From NCBI GenBank assembly GCA_011390415.1, contig JAABSL010000077.1, forward strand, positions 1 to 33,311: a stretch of 33,311 bases of DNA, given 5' to 3'. The notes beneath the pieces are model-generated. The model was not told the DNA's origin. It saw only the letters and a list, made by a program, of their open reading frames with translations, and made no database searches. Position 1 is the first letter of the stretch; every line of letters starts with the position of its first letter. This document shows, in pieces, positions 1 to 8,547 of this stretch. Source of the stretch: Desulfobacteraceae bacterium (lineage in GTDB: Bacteria; Desulfobacterota; Desulfobacteria; Desulfobacterales; Desulfosalsimonadaceae). A program made the translations under genes and the position numbers.

Positions 1-346
1 CGTCCCGGGTCAGTTTTTCCAAAGGCGCGGTGTTTAAGTCGACCAGGTCGACACCGGTTTCATCCGCCAGTTTCCGGTAGCCCAGTTTTTTGAAAACATC
101 TAAAGTCGTCATGCACGGATCACCCGTGCCTTCGGCAATGACAATTTCGGCATCGGTAAAGGATTTGAGATATTTTACCACGGCCCGGCAGCAGGCCGGT
201 GATGTGGTGATGGGATGCGGCTGGGATGTCACCAGGTTGGGTTTGAGCAGAATACGCGAAATACCGGCCAGCCGGTCCCGGATTCCCAGTGCTTCCAGAA
301 TTTCCGGGACTGAAATATCAAAATTTTTAAATTCAGCGCAAATCAT
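1..346 (-). CDS. DUF362 domain-containing protein (5' part only)
   Basis: The minus strand reads from an ATG at 346 out of the window, giving about 115 N-terminal residues. The segment ILLKPNLV followed by a conserved stretch around SPACCRAVVKYLK and IVIAEGTGD matches the N-terminal half of the DUF362 family, iron-sulfur-associated proteins of mostly unknown function in anaerobes. The start lies 13 bases after the stop of the upstream M16 peptidase gene, with AGGAATAGG upstream as a plausible ribosome site, so the two are probably co-transcribed. The C-terminal half, where some family members carry a 4Fe-4S ferredoxin domain, lies outside the window. Family assignment is fairly secure; biochemical role is unknown. 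Confidence 0.75.
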   Translation of the reverse strand, partial: MICAEFKNFDISVPEILEALGIRDRLAGISRILLKPNLVTSQPHPITTSPACCRAVVKYLKSFTDAEIVIAEGTGDPCMTTLDVFKKLGYRKLADETGVDLVDLNTAPLEKLTRD

Positions 347-359
347 GATTTTGGCCTGC

Positions 360-3341
360 CTATTCCTTTGACGTGATGTCGCCCGGGGATGTTTCCGGAT
401 TTTTCCCCGTGGATGGTTCAGGAACCACCACCACGGTTGCCGCATTTGAATCGTCCAGGTATTTTCGGGCCACGTCGTTGATCTCCTGCCGGGTGACGGC
501 GGCATAATCATCATAAAACGACCTGGCCCAGTCCAGCTGGGCCGGATAACGGCTGGCTCTTTTCAGCACACTGTCCAGCCAGTAGGTATTGGTTTTGACC
601 CGTTCCTTGATGGACGCAAGAATGGGTGCGACCGCCCGGTTCAATTCATCATCCGTAATGCCGAGGGTTGCCAGTTCATCGGCAATCTGCCGCAGTTCGG
701 CAATGATTTCGTCCGTATCATCCGGGTCCACCTGGACCACCGTATTCAAGGTTCCGTAATTTTCATATGCCCGGCTCGGGTCGTTATACGCATAAGAGGA
801 ATAGCTGGCCCCCATTTCTTCCCGGATCCGGATGCGCATGCGGTCGTTGAACACTTCCGACAGAACCGACAGCCGCCGGTTTTCGGCAATGTCCCGGAAG
901 TCTTCGGTCAGATACGCACGGGTCACCATGCCTTTGGGGATGACGGTGGGTACGGCAACGGTCAATGCGTCCCCGGCCGGAAATCTGGGGTGCCGGTCGT
1001 CAGCGTTTGCCGCCGGGGCACCGGTTTTAGCGGTCCGTTCCGGCAGGCTGCCAAAGTATCGGGATGCCAGTGCAATGACTGCTTCCGGGTCCAGATCCCC
1101 GGTAATGGAAATTTCTAAAGGGGCGCTTGCCAGCGGGAGGGACAGCCAGTTGCGGATATCTGCAAGGGAGTTGCTTTTAAAGACATCAAAGTCCGGAAGC
1201 CCGAACCGGGTGTCGCCGCCGGCTAAAAACCGGGAACCTTTGAAAACCATGCCGCCGTGAATGGAATGCGCAAGGGAATCGTATTCCTGGGCATATTGGG
1301 CCAGCGCCAGCAAATATGCATCCTCCCGGAAACCCGGATCATTTATACAGGCATGGTATAGTTGAAAGAGCAGGGCCAGTTCGTCGGTCACGGAATTGCC
1401 GATAAAGGCAAAATGGTCTTCCGCCACCTGAAACTGCACATAGGTGTTTTTGCCGGTGAGCGCCCGTTTCAGCTCATCCCGGGTCAGCCCGCCCAGGCCG
1501 CTCAGCTGAACCACTTTTTGGGAAAGATCCCCCAGGCCGGGATGGTCTTTGGGTTCTGCTTTTTTTCCGTCGCCGAAAATCAGGGCCGCTTTTACCTCAT
1601 TGGCCTTAAAATCCGTGGGCTTGATATTCAAGTGGACCCCGTTTTCAAAGGCCACGTGAATGATTCCCAGATCCGGGATCGTTTCCCGGTGGATAATTTT
1701 GCCATTTCGAGCCGGTGCCGGCAGGTAGGGAAATTCAATCAGGTTCTTTTCGTCAGGCGCTTCCACCGGCACCTTACTGCTGGCGGTATACGCTTCAAGG
1801 ATTTGATTTTCGGGCTCCCCGGCCTGCTCGTTCAGGTCAACGTTGCCCGTCACCAGGATCAGCCGGTTGCCGGTATCCCAGTCATTTTTCAGTGCCTGGT
1901 GCAGTGTTTCAGCGGAAACGGATGCAATCATAGGGGCCTTGAGATCTTTTTCCTGCGCCGGGGACCGAACCACATCTCTTGCATTCAGGCTGTGAATGAT
2001 CTGTCGGGCCAGGTGACTGCTTTCCCGGGTGGGGGCCTCTTTTACGGCCTTGTCCAGCTGCGCGGTAAAAGCTTTTTTGGCCAGTTCGACCTCGGTTTCG
2101 GTAAATCCGAAGGTCAAAGCCTTGCGCAGGGTTTGCTCGATGACGGTCAGGGTCTGGTGCCAGTTTTCCGGTGCGCAGTCGGCATTGATGTCCGCGCCTT
2201 GCAGATAATTTAAATAATTTCCCGAGCTGATCATGGCATGGGTAAACGGGGTTTTCGGATCATCGAGCATTTCAGTCAGCCGTTTGTTGACAATGTGATT
2301 GGCCATGGCCGAATGGAGTTCCTTCTCCTGCTGTTCCACGGTATCCGGGGGATTGATGTTCTCGGTGATGGTTTCAATGGAGATACTTGTACTGCCGGCT
2401 TCCGGTTCAAAATGGTAAAACGGTTTAACGCCGGCATGGTCAATGCTGCCGGGATCCGGATAGTCCGATGCCGGTGCTCTGGCCGTCAGATGGGCAAACC
2501 TTTTTTCGATCAGGGGCTCGGCGGTTGCCGCGTCAAAATCACCGGCCATAATGAGGATCATCCGTTGGGGCCGATACCAGGTATCGTAAAAAGACTTGAG
2601 CATCTGACGGTCCGCATTTTTGATCACTTCCTCGGTCCCGATGGGAAGCCGTTGGGAAAGCAGGGCATCCGGAAGCTCGAATGCAAATGTTTCCTCAAAT
2701 GTTCTGTAACCCACCGAGTCCCGGGTCCGTTTCTCCGCCAGAATCACCGGCCGTTCCTTTTCCACTTCGTTTTCCCGTATCAAGGCCCCGGCCGCATAGT
2801 CCGACAGGACCAGCAGGGCGTCTGCGATGCTTTTTTCGTCATTTTCCGGCAGGTCGATATCATATACGGTTCGGTAAAAACTGGTGCTGGCATTGGCATC
2901 CGGCCCGAACTTCATGCCGATGCTCTGGAAATATTTGACCAGTTCGCCGGGGGCAAAATGTTCGGAACCATTGAACAGCAGGTGCTCCAGATAGTGGGCC
3001 ACACCGCGTTCATGGTCTTTTTCATGCATGGAACCTGCCTGGATATACAGATGCATGCTGATGCGGTTTTCCGGGCGGCTGTTTTTCATTAAAACATATC
3101 GGAACCCGTTGGGCATTTCTTTAAAAATAATGTCCGGGTCCGGTTCCAGGTCGCTGACCTCATGGGCCCAGTCCCGGGTGGGGTTGAATATGGCTTCCTG
3201 CCGCGCTGCGCCGGACAGTTCCGGAAGGCCGGTCGTGTCGGTAGCCGCAGGCGGGGTCTGGGAAACCGTGCCGCAGCCGGCAAATGCAATCAGCAGCAGC
3301 GCATAGAAAAATAATTTGCGAAAAATGATATGTTTCATCAT
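360..3341 (-). CDS. M16 family zinc metallopeptidase, lipoprotein (PqqL/pitrilysin-like)
   Basis: This is an insulinase/pitrilysin-type protease of about 993 residues with duplicated M16 halves. The inverted zinc motif HYLEH lies about 116-120 residues from the chosen start, and the distal glutamate is in the NEVEKERPVI region about 76 residues later, as the family requires. The start is set at the double ATG (3341/3338) rather than the longer frame opening at 3410: AGGA sits just upstream, and the protein then begins with a charged stretch, a hydrophobic segment and the lipobox AFAGC, the mark of an exported lipoprotein. The 23 residues of the longer frame would bury that signal. The C-terminal half has no zinc motif, normal for the inactive half. 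It probably degrades peptides in the periplasm. DUF362 follows in the same operon. Confidence 0.9.
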   Translation of the reverse strand: MMKHIIFRKLFFYALLLIAFAGCGTVSQTPPAATDTTGLPELSGAARQEAIFNPTRDWAHEVSDLEPDPDIIFKEMPNGFRYVLMKNSRPENRISMHLYIQAGSMHEKDHERGVAHYLEHLLFNGSEHFAPGELVKYFQSIGMKFGPDANASTSFYRTVYDIDLPENDEKSIADALLVLSDYAAGALIRENEVEKERPVILAEKRTRDSVGYRTFEETFAFELPDALLSQRLPIGTEEVIKNADRQMLKSFYDTWYRPQRMILIMAGDFDAATAEPLIEKRFAHLTARAPASDYPDPGSIDHAGVKPFYHFEPEAGSTSISIETITENINPPDTVEQQEKELHSAMANHIVNKRLTEMLDDPKTPFTHAMISSGNYLNYLQGADINADCAPENWHQTLTVIEQTLRKALTFGFTETEVELAKKAFTAQLDKAVKEAPTRESSHLARQIIHSLNARDVVRSPAQEKDLKAPMIASVSAETLHQALKNDWDTGNRLILVTGNVDLNEQAGEPENQILEAYTASSKVPVEAPDEKNLIEFPYLPAPARNGKIIHRETIPDLGIIHVAFENGVHLNIKPTDFKANEVKAALIFGDGKKAEPKDHPGLGDLSQKVVQLSGLGGLTRDELKRALTGKNTYVQFQVAEDHFAFIGNSVTDELALLFQLYHACINDPGFREDAYLLALAQYAQEYDSLAHSIHGGMVFKGSRFLAGGDTRFGLPDFDVFKSNSLADIRNWLSLPLASAPLEISITGDLDPEAVIALASRYFGSLPERTAKTGAPAANADDRHPRFPAGDALTVAVPTVIPKGMVTRAYLTEDFRDIAENRRLSVLSEVFNDRMRIRIREEMGASYSSYAYNDPSRAYENYGTLNTVVQVDPDDTDEIIAELRQIADELATLGITDDELNRAVAPILASIKERVKTNTYWLDSVLKRASRYPAQLDWARSFYDDYAAVTRQEINDVARKYLDDSNAATVVVVPEPSTGKNPETSPGDITSKE

Positions 3342-3411
3342 GAGTGTATCCTGACAGCAGCGTTTTCGCCGTTTTGGGTTATGGGAATTTAACTTTAACA
3401 ATCGTTTCACT

Positions 3412-3439
3412 AAAATAAATTCAATTTATAAGATGTCAA
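3412..3439 (-). promoter_or_regulatory. candidate sigma-70 promoter for the M16 peptidase gene
   Basis: On the minus strand TTGACA (3439-3434) is followed after 16 bases by TATTTT (3417-3412). The match at -35 is perfect and at -10 is 4 of 6. It lies about 70 bases upstream of the double ATG. Confidence 0.4.
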
Positions 3440-3673
3440 AAGAGAATTAGTACGGCACGGTGCAAAAGTCAATCCGGGGTGGCATCCGGAAAAAGTTCCG
3501 GGTCGTGGGATGCGCCGGCTTTTAATCCCGCAAATATGCCGTTTTGGCGGCAATCGGTTCCGTTTGAATTGTTCAATTCCCGGGACAGAATGATCTGACC
3601 GGATTTTGCCTTGATGTTGTTTTAACCATATGCTAATACCGCACCATCGCTGAAAGCTGTATTTCCGATTTTG
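3440..3673. other. intergenic region without a recognisable gene
   Basis: This stretch lies between the divergent M16 and phosphate transporter genes. No frame resembles a protein and I see no RNA gene or strong hairpin. It presumably holds upstream promoter sequence for both genes. Confidence 0.5.
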
Positions 3674-3712
3674 TTGTTAATGTTCTAACTTATTGTTATT
3701 ATTTTAACTTAT
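3674..3712 (+). promoter_or_regulatory. candidate promoter of the pit operon with flanking direct repeats
   Basis: TTGTTA (3674-3679) and TATTAT (3697-3702) are spaced by 17 bases, matching sigma-70 elements at 4 and 5 of 6 positions. The octamer TAACTTAT occurs at 3686-3693 and again at 3705-3712, bracketing the -10 element with a 19-base period. That geometry suits a repressor or activator site, but it does not match the 11-base period of classical PHO boxes. Confidence 0.45.
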
Positions 3713-3738
3713 GGATAAATAAAATAATTGGTAAAACG

Positions 3739-4965
3739 ATGTCGGCTGAACTTCCTATTCTCATATTTGGTTTTATCATTGGCTTTTACATGGCCTGGAA
3801 TATCGGTGCAAACGATGTCGCCAATTCCATGGCATCTGCTGTCGGCGCCAAGGCCATAACCCTTCGGCAGGCGATTTTTATCGCCGGTATTTTAAATATT
3901 GTCGGCGCGACATTTATCGGTTCTCATGTCACCAATACGATTCGAAAAGGCATCATCTCAACAGAAGTGCTCCATGATCCGCATATGGCCCTGATCGGCG
4001 CCCTGGCCGCGCTTTTGTCCGCAGCCTTATGGGTATCGTTTGCCACCTGGAAGTCATTACCGGTTTCCACCACTCATTCCATTGTGGGGGCCATGGTCGG
4101 ATTCGGACTGGTTGCCGGCGGATTTTCCGTTGTTAACTGGATTCAGCTGGGCGCGGTGGTGCTGAGCTGGATTATTTCCCCGGTTTTCAGTCTGATCATC
4201 GGGTTTCTCATGTTTAAATTGATCGTCAAGCTCGTGTTAAAAGGTAACCGGGCATATGAAGCGGCACTGAAATTTTCCCCTTTTTTTATCGGTCTTGCGG
4301 TTTTTGTCAGTGTGATGTCTTTTTTGTTTAAAACACCTTTGGGAAAATCAGTTGAACTCTCCGGCCTGGCGGCTTCTCTGATATCGCTGGTTGTTTCGGT
4401 AATTCTCGGGTTTGCCTTTAAATATCTGATTTACAGACTTTTAAGGGGAAAAAAAGACAGCGGGGCGGAAGATGTTTTCAGGCGCATCCAGATCGGCACC
4501 TCCTGTTATGTGGCCCTGGCCCAGGGGGCCAATGATGTGGCAAATGCCATCGGCCCGCTGGCGGTCATATATTTTCTGGTCAAGACCGGCTCGGTGGGGG
4601 CCACGGTGCCGGTACCCTTTTTCCTGTTGCTTTTTGGGGGCGTCGGGATTGCCTTCGGGATTGCCATGGGCGGTTCCCGGGTGATCAGAACGGTGGGCGA
4701 GCGGATTACCACATTGAGCAACACCCGGGGGTTTGCCGTTGATTTTTCAGCCGCAACCACCGTTTTAATCGCGTCTAAAATGGGGCTGCCGGTCTCCACT
4801 ACCCATGCCGCCATCGGCGGGGTGATGGGCGTCGGCCTTGCCCGCGGAATTGAAGCGGTTAATTTTAGCATCATATTTAAAATCATGTTATACTGGGTGT
4901 TAACGGTTCCGGTAGCCGCGGTAACCTGTATGATTTTGTTTAATGTTTTTGAGTTTATCTTTTAA
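3739..4965 (+). CDS. pit: inorganic phosphate transporter, PiT family
   Basis: This integral membrane protein of 408 residues takes up phosphate, in characterised PiT homologues together with a cation. The diagnostic PiT signature occurs twice, as expected from the internal duplication: GANDVANS near residue 23 and GANDVANA near residue 262. Each is followed downstream by a PVSTTH motif, and about ten hydrophobic segments are visible. The ATG at 3739 has only a weak ribosome site, but the N-terminus begins directly with the first membrane helix, as is usual. The DUF47 gene follows 14 bases later with a strong Shine-Dalgarno. This pairing is common in bacteria, where the DUF47 protein is thought to control the transporter. 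The bound cation cannot be told from sequence. Confidence 0.95.
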   Translation: MSAELPILIFGFIIGFYMAWNIGANDVANSMASAVGAKAITLRQAIFIAGILNIVGATFIGSHVTNTIRKGIISTEVLHDPHMALIGALAALLSAALWVSFATWKSLPVSTTHSIVGAMVGFGLVAGGFSVVNWIQLGAVVLSWIISPVFSLIIGFLMFKLIVKLVLKGNRAYEAALKFSPFFIGLAVFVSVMSFLFKTPLGKSVELSGLAASLISLVVSVILGFAFKYLIYRLLRGKKDSGAEDVFRRIQIGTSCYVALAQGANDVANAIGPLAVIYFLVKTGSVGATVPVPFFLLLFGGVGIAFGIAMGGSRVIRTVGERITTLSNTRGFAVDFSAATTVLIASKMGLPVSTTHAAIGGVMGVGLARGIEAVNFSIIFKIMLYWVLTVPVAAVTCMILFNVFEFIF

Positions 4966-4979
4966 AGGAGGCGTCACAC

Positions 4980-5648
4980 ATGCGTATACCGTTTGCTTCA
5001 ATGTTTATCACTTCTCCATTTGACGCATTGCAGGAGCATGCCGAGAAAGTGAAGGAATGCTCCTGGGCGTTTCAGCAGGCCATCGAATGCTATGCATCCA
5101 GCCGATGCGAGACATTTGAAGACCTCCGGCATGATGTCTCCCGTTTTGAGAACGAAGCGGATGCGATCAAGCGCCGTATCCGCGGACACCTGCCGAAGGG
5201 TGTGATGATGCCGGTTGAAAAATTCCAGTTATTCAGATATTTAAGGGAACAGGACAATGTTCTGGATTCGGTGAAAGAAGCGATCAACTGGCTTTCTTTC
5301 CGGCCGGATGCCGGGATTCCGGAATACGCGGAAAAGGATTTGTTCCTGTTGATCGATGCGGTAATCGAACCCATTGAAGAGCTGACGATTATGGTGGCCG
5401 AAGCCCGCATCTATTTTAAGAATTTTTCGGAAAAACAACGGCAGAAAGTAAAAGAGATTATAACCAATCTGCGGCAGATGGAGCATGAAGCCGATAAAAC
5501 GGAATATTCCCTGATAAAAAAGATCTTTAAGTATGAAAAAGATCCCATTGCCGTACAGCATCTGGTTAAATTGACCGAGATTATCGGAAACATTGCGGAC
5601 CATGCGGAAAATACGGCGGATATGATGCGGGCCATGCTGTCAAAATAA
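4980..5648 (+). CDS. DUF47 / PhoU-like protein (TIGR00153 family), pit partner
   Basis: The 222-residue product is predicted to be all-helical and cytoplasmic. It matches the DUF47 family, whose fold resembles PhoU, through the segments FENEADAIKRRIRGHLPKG near residue 60 and EHEADKTEYSL near residue 165; these ExxxD-type motifs bind metals in PhoU. A strong AGGAGG lies 9 bases before the ATG. It is the second gene of the pit operon and probably gates or represses phosphate uptake through the adjacent transporter. This role is inferred from family context. The operon ends at the hairpin just downstream. Confidence 0.9.
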   Translation: MRIPFASMFITSPFDALQEHAEKVKECSWAFQQAIECYASSRCETFEDLRHDVSRFENEADAIKRRIRGHLPKGVMMPVEKFQLFRYLREQDNVLDSVKEAINWLSFRPDAGIPEYAEKDLFLLIDAVIEPIEELTIMVAEARIYFKNFSEKQRQKVKEIITNLRQMEHEADKTEYSLIKKIFKYEKDPIAVQHLVKLTEIIGNIADHAENTADMMRAMLSK

Positions 5649-5675
5649 ATGGCAGCATAGATTCACGGAAAAAAG

Positions 5676-5716
5676 AAAAGGGACCTTTGGCAAGGCATTG
5701 CCAAAGGTCCCTTTTT
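5676..5716. terminator. bidirectional rho-independent terminator
   Basis: An 18-base perfect stem (5676-5693 with 5698-5715) encloses a GGCA loop. The stem ends in AAAA on the left and TTTTT on the right, so it can terminate the pit operon on the plus strand and the ppiD operon on the minus strand, which converge here. Confidence 0.92.
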
Positions 5717-5726
5717 GGGCTTAGGC

Positions 5727-5963
5727 TTAATCCAGAAACGCCCATTTGATATAAAAAATTAGAATGCCCCAGGATATGATGCAAATCAGATAAGAGATCC
5801 AGTTGACGCCTTTGCGGGCTTTTCCGTGCTTGTCCACCCTGCCGATTTTGGTGTGGCATGAAAAGCACTCTTTGGCATCTAGAGGCAGGTGCACAAAACA
5901 TTCCGGACAGCGTTTGACAATGGTTTCTTCCGCCGCTCTTTCCGGATTTTTTTTCTTTCCCAT
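5727..5963 (-). CDS. small zinc-ribbon membrane protein
   Basis: This product of about 78 residues has a lysine-rich start, then a CPEC...CFSC pair of CxxC knuckles that should bind one zinc, and a single C-terminal membrane helix (about 20 hydrophobic residues ending IKWAFLD). I do not recognise a named family; such treble-clef plus helix proteins are common hypothetical genes. A longer reading from a GTG at 5984 adds seven residues but has no ribosome site; the ATG at 5963 has GGAAG upstream at a long spacing, so the start is uncertain. It lies just after ppiD on the same strand, probably in one operon that ends at the bidirectional hairpin. Confidence 0.75.
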   Translation of the reverse strand: MGKKKNPERAAEETIVKRCPECFVHLPLDAKECFSCHTKIGRVDKHGKARKGVNWISYLICIISWGILIFYIKWAFLD

Positions 5964-5994
5964 ATTTGCCGGTTTCTTCCACACGAAGTGTTGT

Positions 5995-7893
5995 TTAGTT
6001 GTTTAAAAACTCTCTGGAAACTGTGATTTCACTGTTTTCCCGCAGGTTCTCGATCCACGAATTATAAAGCGCGGATTGCTTTTGTGATAAGATCCGGTCA
6101 TGAATGTTGCTTTTTGCAACACTCAGTCCCTGCGCCAGAGGGAGCTTTTTTTCTTTTAACTCGATAACGTACAATCCGGTTTCAGCCTGAATCACTTCAT
6201 CTGCTATCTTATTGGTTTCCGTCAGTTTAAAGGCTGCGGCCATTAATTTCTGGTCATTGCCGATACCCGGAACACTGGCCTGCCGGTTCATCTGACCGGT
6301 TGATTTCACTTTTACCGCCGGGTCTTCTTCAGCTGCTGCGGCAAGAGATCCGGCAGCCTTTGCTTTTTCAAGGAATTTTTCAGCCGCCTGTTCAGCAGCG
6401 ATTTTCTGCTGTGCCCGCTTCACGTCTTTGACGAGTTTTTCTTTGACATCATCCAGTTCAGGGATTGTTTCGGCTTCTTTGTTAATCACCTGAATCAGAT
6501 AATAGGATTCACCGATTTGCGTGATATCACTGAGTTCCATCAAGGGCAGGTCAAATGCCGTTTGTGCAAACGCGGCAGCGTTGCCAATATTTTTCGGGCC
6601 CTGGTTTCTGGTGAAAAAATCCGTGGTCGCCAGCTCCAGACCACTGTCTTTGGCATTCTTTTCAAGTTCTTCGCCGTCAAAAGTGATGTCATAGAGTGCC
6701 AGCGCCGCATCATAAGCCATGTTTCTGGCTTTTTGATCGGTTAGCTTTTCGGTAATCCGGGGGGTGGCTTCCTCCAAAGACATGGTCGATGCCGGGTTAT
6801 GGGCTTCTACTTTAATGATGTGCCATCCGAACTGGGTTCTGACCGGTTCGCTGATGTCGCCCACAGCCATTGAAAATGCCGCGTCGGAGAATGGCTTGAC
6901 CATTTCATCCCGTTTGAACTCGCCGAGCTGTCCGCCTTTGTCTTTGGAAGGACCTTCCGAATAGGAGTTTGCCAGTTCGGCAAAATCCTCACCCGCTTTT
7001 GCCTTTTCCATAACGTCCGCCGCCTTTTTGCGGGCATCCGCCACTGCATTTTCATCTGCGTCTTCCGCTACTTTGAAGAGGATATGGCGGGCGGAAACGG
7101 TCTCCGGTAATTCAAATTCCGCGGGATATGCATCATAATATTGTTTGATTTCCGCCGGTGTAACCACAGCCCGGTCCGTGTAGGATTCCGGGTCAAATCT
7201 GATATAGCGGGCCTGCACCCTGGGCTGAGTTTTATATTCTTCCTTGTGGGCATTGTAATATTCTTCGATCATCTGGTCGGTTATTTCAACATCTTCAAAA
7301 GCCGCCGGTTTAAAAGCCGCATAGGCAATGTCAACAGACGTGTTTTCCCAATTGTACCACTCGCGGATTTCATCTTCAGATACTTTTGCATTTTTAACGA
7401 TCAGGGACCGCAGCCGGTCCATGAGGATGGCTTCTTTTTGCATGGCTTCAAATGATTCCGGCGTTAACCGGTTCTGGCTCAGAAGAATTTTATAGCGCTG
7501 CTGGTCAAATACGCCGTTATTCTGAAACGCCGGGATTTGTGCGATGGATTGGGCCAGTTCCGCATCCGGCACCCGGATGCCGTTTTCTTCCGCTGCCTGA
7601 CGCAGCAGGGTGGTTTCAATCAATCCGTCCAGCGCCTGCTGTTTGACATTGAACATTTTAATCATTTCGTCATTCAATCGGTCCCCAAACTGAGCGCGAA
7701 GATTTCCAATGACGCTGCGATAGGCCTGCTGGTATTGGTTTACATCAATGGTGTCCCCATTGACGGTCGCCACTTTTGTCGTCTGCCGGGCATTGAAAGA
7801 TCCGACGCCCATAAAAGTAAAGGCCACTACAATGATTCCCAGCAGAACTTTGATAATCCAGGAACCGGCATTTTGTCGCATTGCATTCAGCAT
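5995..7893 (-). CDS. ppiD: periplasmic folding chaperone / peptidyl-prolyl isomerase PpiD
   Basis: The 632-residue protein has the PpiD layout. A short cytoplasmic start is followed by one membrane helix (about residues 13-32). Next come a SurA-like N-terminal chaperone region (about 36-200), one parvulin domain (about 265-363, with ARHILFKV at its start and FGWHIIKVE at its end) and a C-terminal chaperone region of the second SurA_N type. It would be anchored in the inner membrane and assist folding of proteins leaving the Sec translocon. AAAGGGGA lies just before the ATG. The small zinc-ribbon gene follows within about 30 bases. Length agrees with E. coli PpiD (623 residues). Confidence 0.92.
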   Translation of the reverse strand: MLNAMRQNAGSWIIKVLLGIIVVAFTFMGVGSFNARQTTKVATVNGDTIDVNQYQQAYRSVIGNLRAQFGDRLNDEMIKMFNVKQQALDGLIETTLLRQAAEENGIRVPDAELAQSIAQIPAFQNNGVFDQQRYKILLSQNRLTPESFEAMQKEAILMDRLRSLIVKNAKVSEDEIREWYNWENTSVDIAYAAFKPAAFEDVEITDQMIEEYYNAHKEEYKTQPRVQARYIRFDPESYTDRAVVTPAEIKQYYDAYPAEFELPETVSARHILFKVAEDADENAVADARKKAADVMEKAKAGEDFAELANSYSEGPSKDKGGQLGEFKRDEMVKPFSDAAFSMAVGDISEPVRTQFGWHIIKVEAHNPASTMSLEEATPRITEKLTDQKARNMAYDAALALYDITFDGEELEKNAKDSGLELATTDFFTRNQGPKNIGNAAAFAQTAFDLPLMELSDITQIGESYYLIQVINKEAETIPELDDVKEKLVKDVKRAQQKIAAEQAAEKFLEKAKAAGSLAAAAEEDPAVKVKSTGQMNRQASVPGIGNDQKLMAAAFKLTETNKIADEVIQAETGLYVIELKEKKLPLAQGLSVAKSNIHDRILSQKQSALYNSWIENLRENSEITVSREFLNN

Positions 7894-7932
7894 TGAATTC
7901 CCCTTTGAGACCCGAGATATGGTGTTATAATC

Positions 7933-7947
7933 AGAAAAGTCTTTTCT
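7933..7947. repeat. 15-base palindrome upstream of ppiD
   Basis: AGAAAAG and CTTTTCT are separated by one base, about 40 bases upstream of the ppiD start. It is symmetrical enough to be a small operator, but no regulator is identified. Confidence 0.35.
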
Positions 7948-8024
7948 TTTCCGAATTGTTAGAAGTTTGTTAACGGTAAATGATCTGATAAATTAAATGT
8001 TTTTATTATTTAGAGCCTGGATTG

Positions 8025-8051
8025 TCAATAAAATATCAATAAAATATCAAT
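8025..8051. repeat. 11-base tandem repeat, about 2.5 units
   Basis: The unit TCAATAAAATA occurs twice head to tail (8025-8035, 8036-8046) followed by TCAAT. The period equals about one helical turn. It lies in the AT-rich gap between ppiD and the tRNA gene. Confidence 0.7.
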
Positions 8052-8133
8052 GATCTGAAGCTCTTTTTCTTTGATTGATCCGCTTTGAAAAGAATTTAAC
8101 GGTTGACGAAACAGGCAGAAGTGAAAATATTTA

Positions 8134-8162
8134 TTGACAGGAAAAGGGCATTTTATTAGGTT
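8134..8162 (+). promoter_or_regulatory. promoter of tRNA-Ala
   Basis: A perfect TTGACA (8134-8139) is followed after 17 bases by TAGGTT (8157-8162). Transcription would begin near 8170, a few bases before the mature tRNA 5' end. Confidence 0.6.
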
Positions 8163-8177
8163 GCTTTTTGTTCATAC

Positions 8178-8253
8178 GGGGCTGTAGCTCAGCTGGGAGA
8201 GCGCATGGCTGGCAGCCATGAGGTCAGGGGTTCGAGCCCCCTCAGCTCCACCA
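8178..8253 (+). tRNA. tRNA-Ala (anticodon GGC)
   Basis: A full 76-base cloverleaf is visible. The 7-base acceptor stem GGGGCTG pairs with CAGCTCC, the D arm is GCTC/GAGC, and the anticodon stem CATGG/CCATG carries loop CTGGCAG (anticodon GGC at 8211-8213). The T arm AGGGG/CCCCT has loop TTCGAGC. The 3' CCA is encoded. It reads GCC and GCT alanine codons. It stands alone between its own promoter and a T-rich hairpin terminator. Confidence 0.98.
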
Positions 8254-8265
8254 ATTAAAAAAAAC

Positions 8266-8301
8266 AAGGATTTGCGTCGTTCAGCGTAAATCCTTTTTTT
8301 T
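8266..8301 (+). terminator. rho-independent terminator after tRNA-Ala
   Basis: AAGGATTTGCG (8266-8276) pairs with CGTAAATCCTT (8285-8295) with one wobble, followed by a run of T to 8301. Confidence 0.88.
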
Positions 8302-8547
8302 GTTTCCGGTTTTATTTCCGGAAAAACACCCGGCCAATCCCTTTCTTGCCTTTTGTTCCGAATTAAAATAATTCTTCGTTCAACTGATTAAAGCATCCGG
8401 TCCACTTTAAGCGACTGGTTCACGGCTTTGATGATCTGCCCGAAGATCCAGCAATTTTGCGGGATATTTTGAAGATATGTTCTTGAGATTAAATCACACG
8501 TATTGTATTAATATAAAGATTTTCACAATGTCAAGTGGAGGAGAGCG
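8302..8547. other. intergenic region before the SppA-like gene
   Basis: No convincing gene is present. A minus-strand frame of about 35 codons ends at 8388 with a protein-like composition but has no start codon, so it is at best a decayed fragment. The last bases hold the GGAGGAG ribosome site of the next gene. Confidence 0.5.

Noticed and set aside
1362-2213. Long plus-strand frame opposite the M16 gene
   Set aside because: It has no domain features and lies wholly antisense to a well-supported protease gene; a by-product of biased codon use.
3342-3410. Longer N-terminus of the M16 peptidase starting at 3410
   Set aside because: It would put 23 basic residues before the lipoprotein signal; the double ATG with AGGA at 3341 explains the export signal better.
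3674-3712. PHO box upstream of the phosphate transporter
   Set aside because: The repeats are 19 bases apart and lack the TGTCA core, so PhoB control is not supported.
8388-8499. Minus-strand frame of about 35 codons with protein-like composition (ending KVDRML) between tRNA-Ala and the SppA-like gene
   Set aside because: It has no start codon and no recognisable family; the evidence is too thin to call even a pseudogene.
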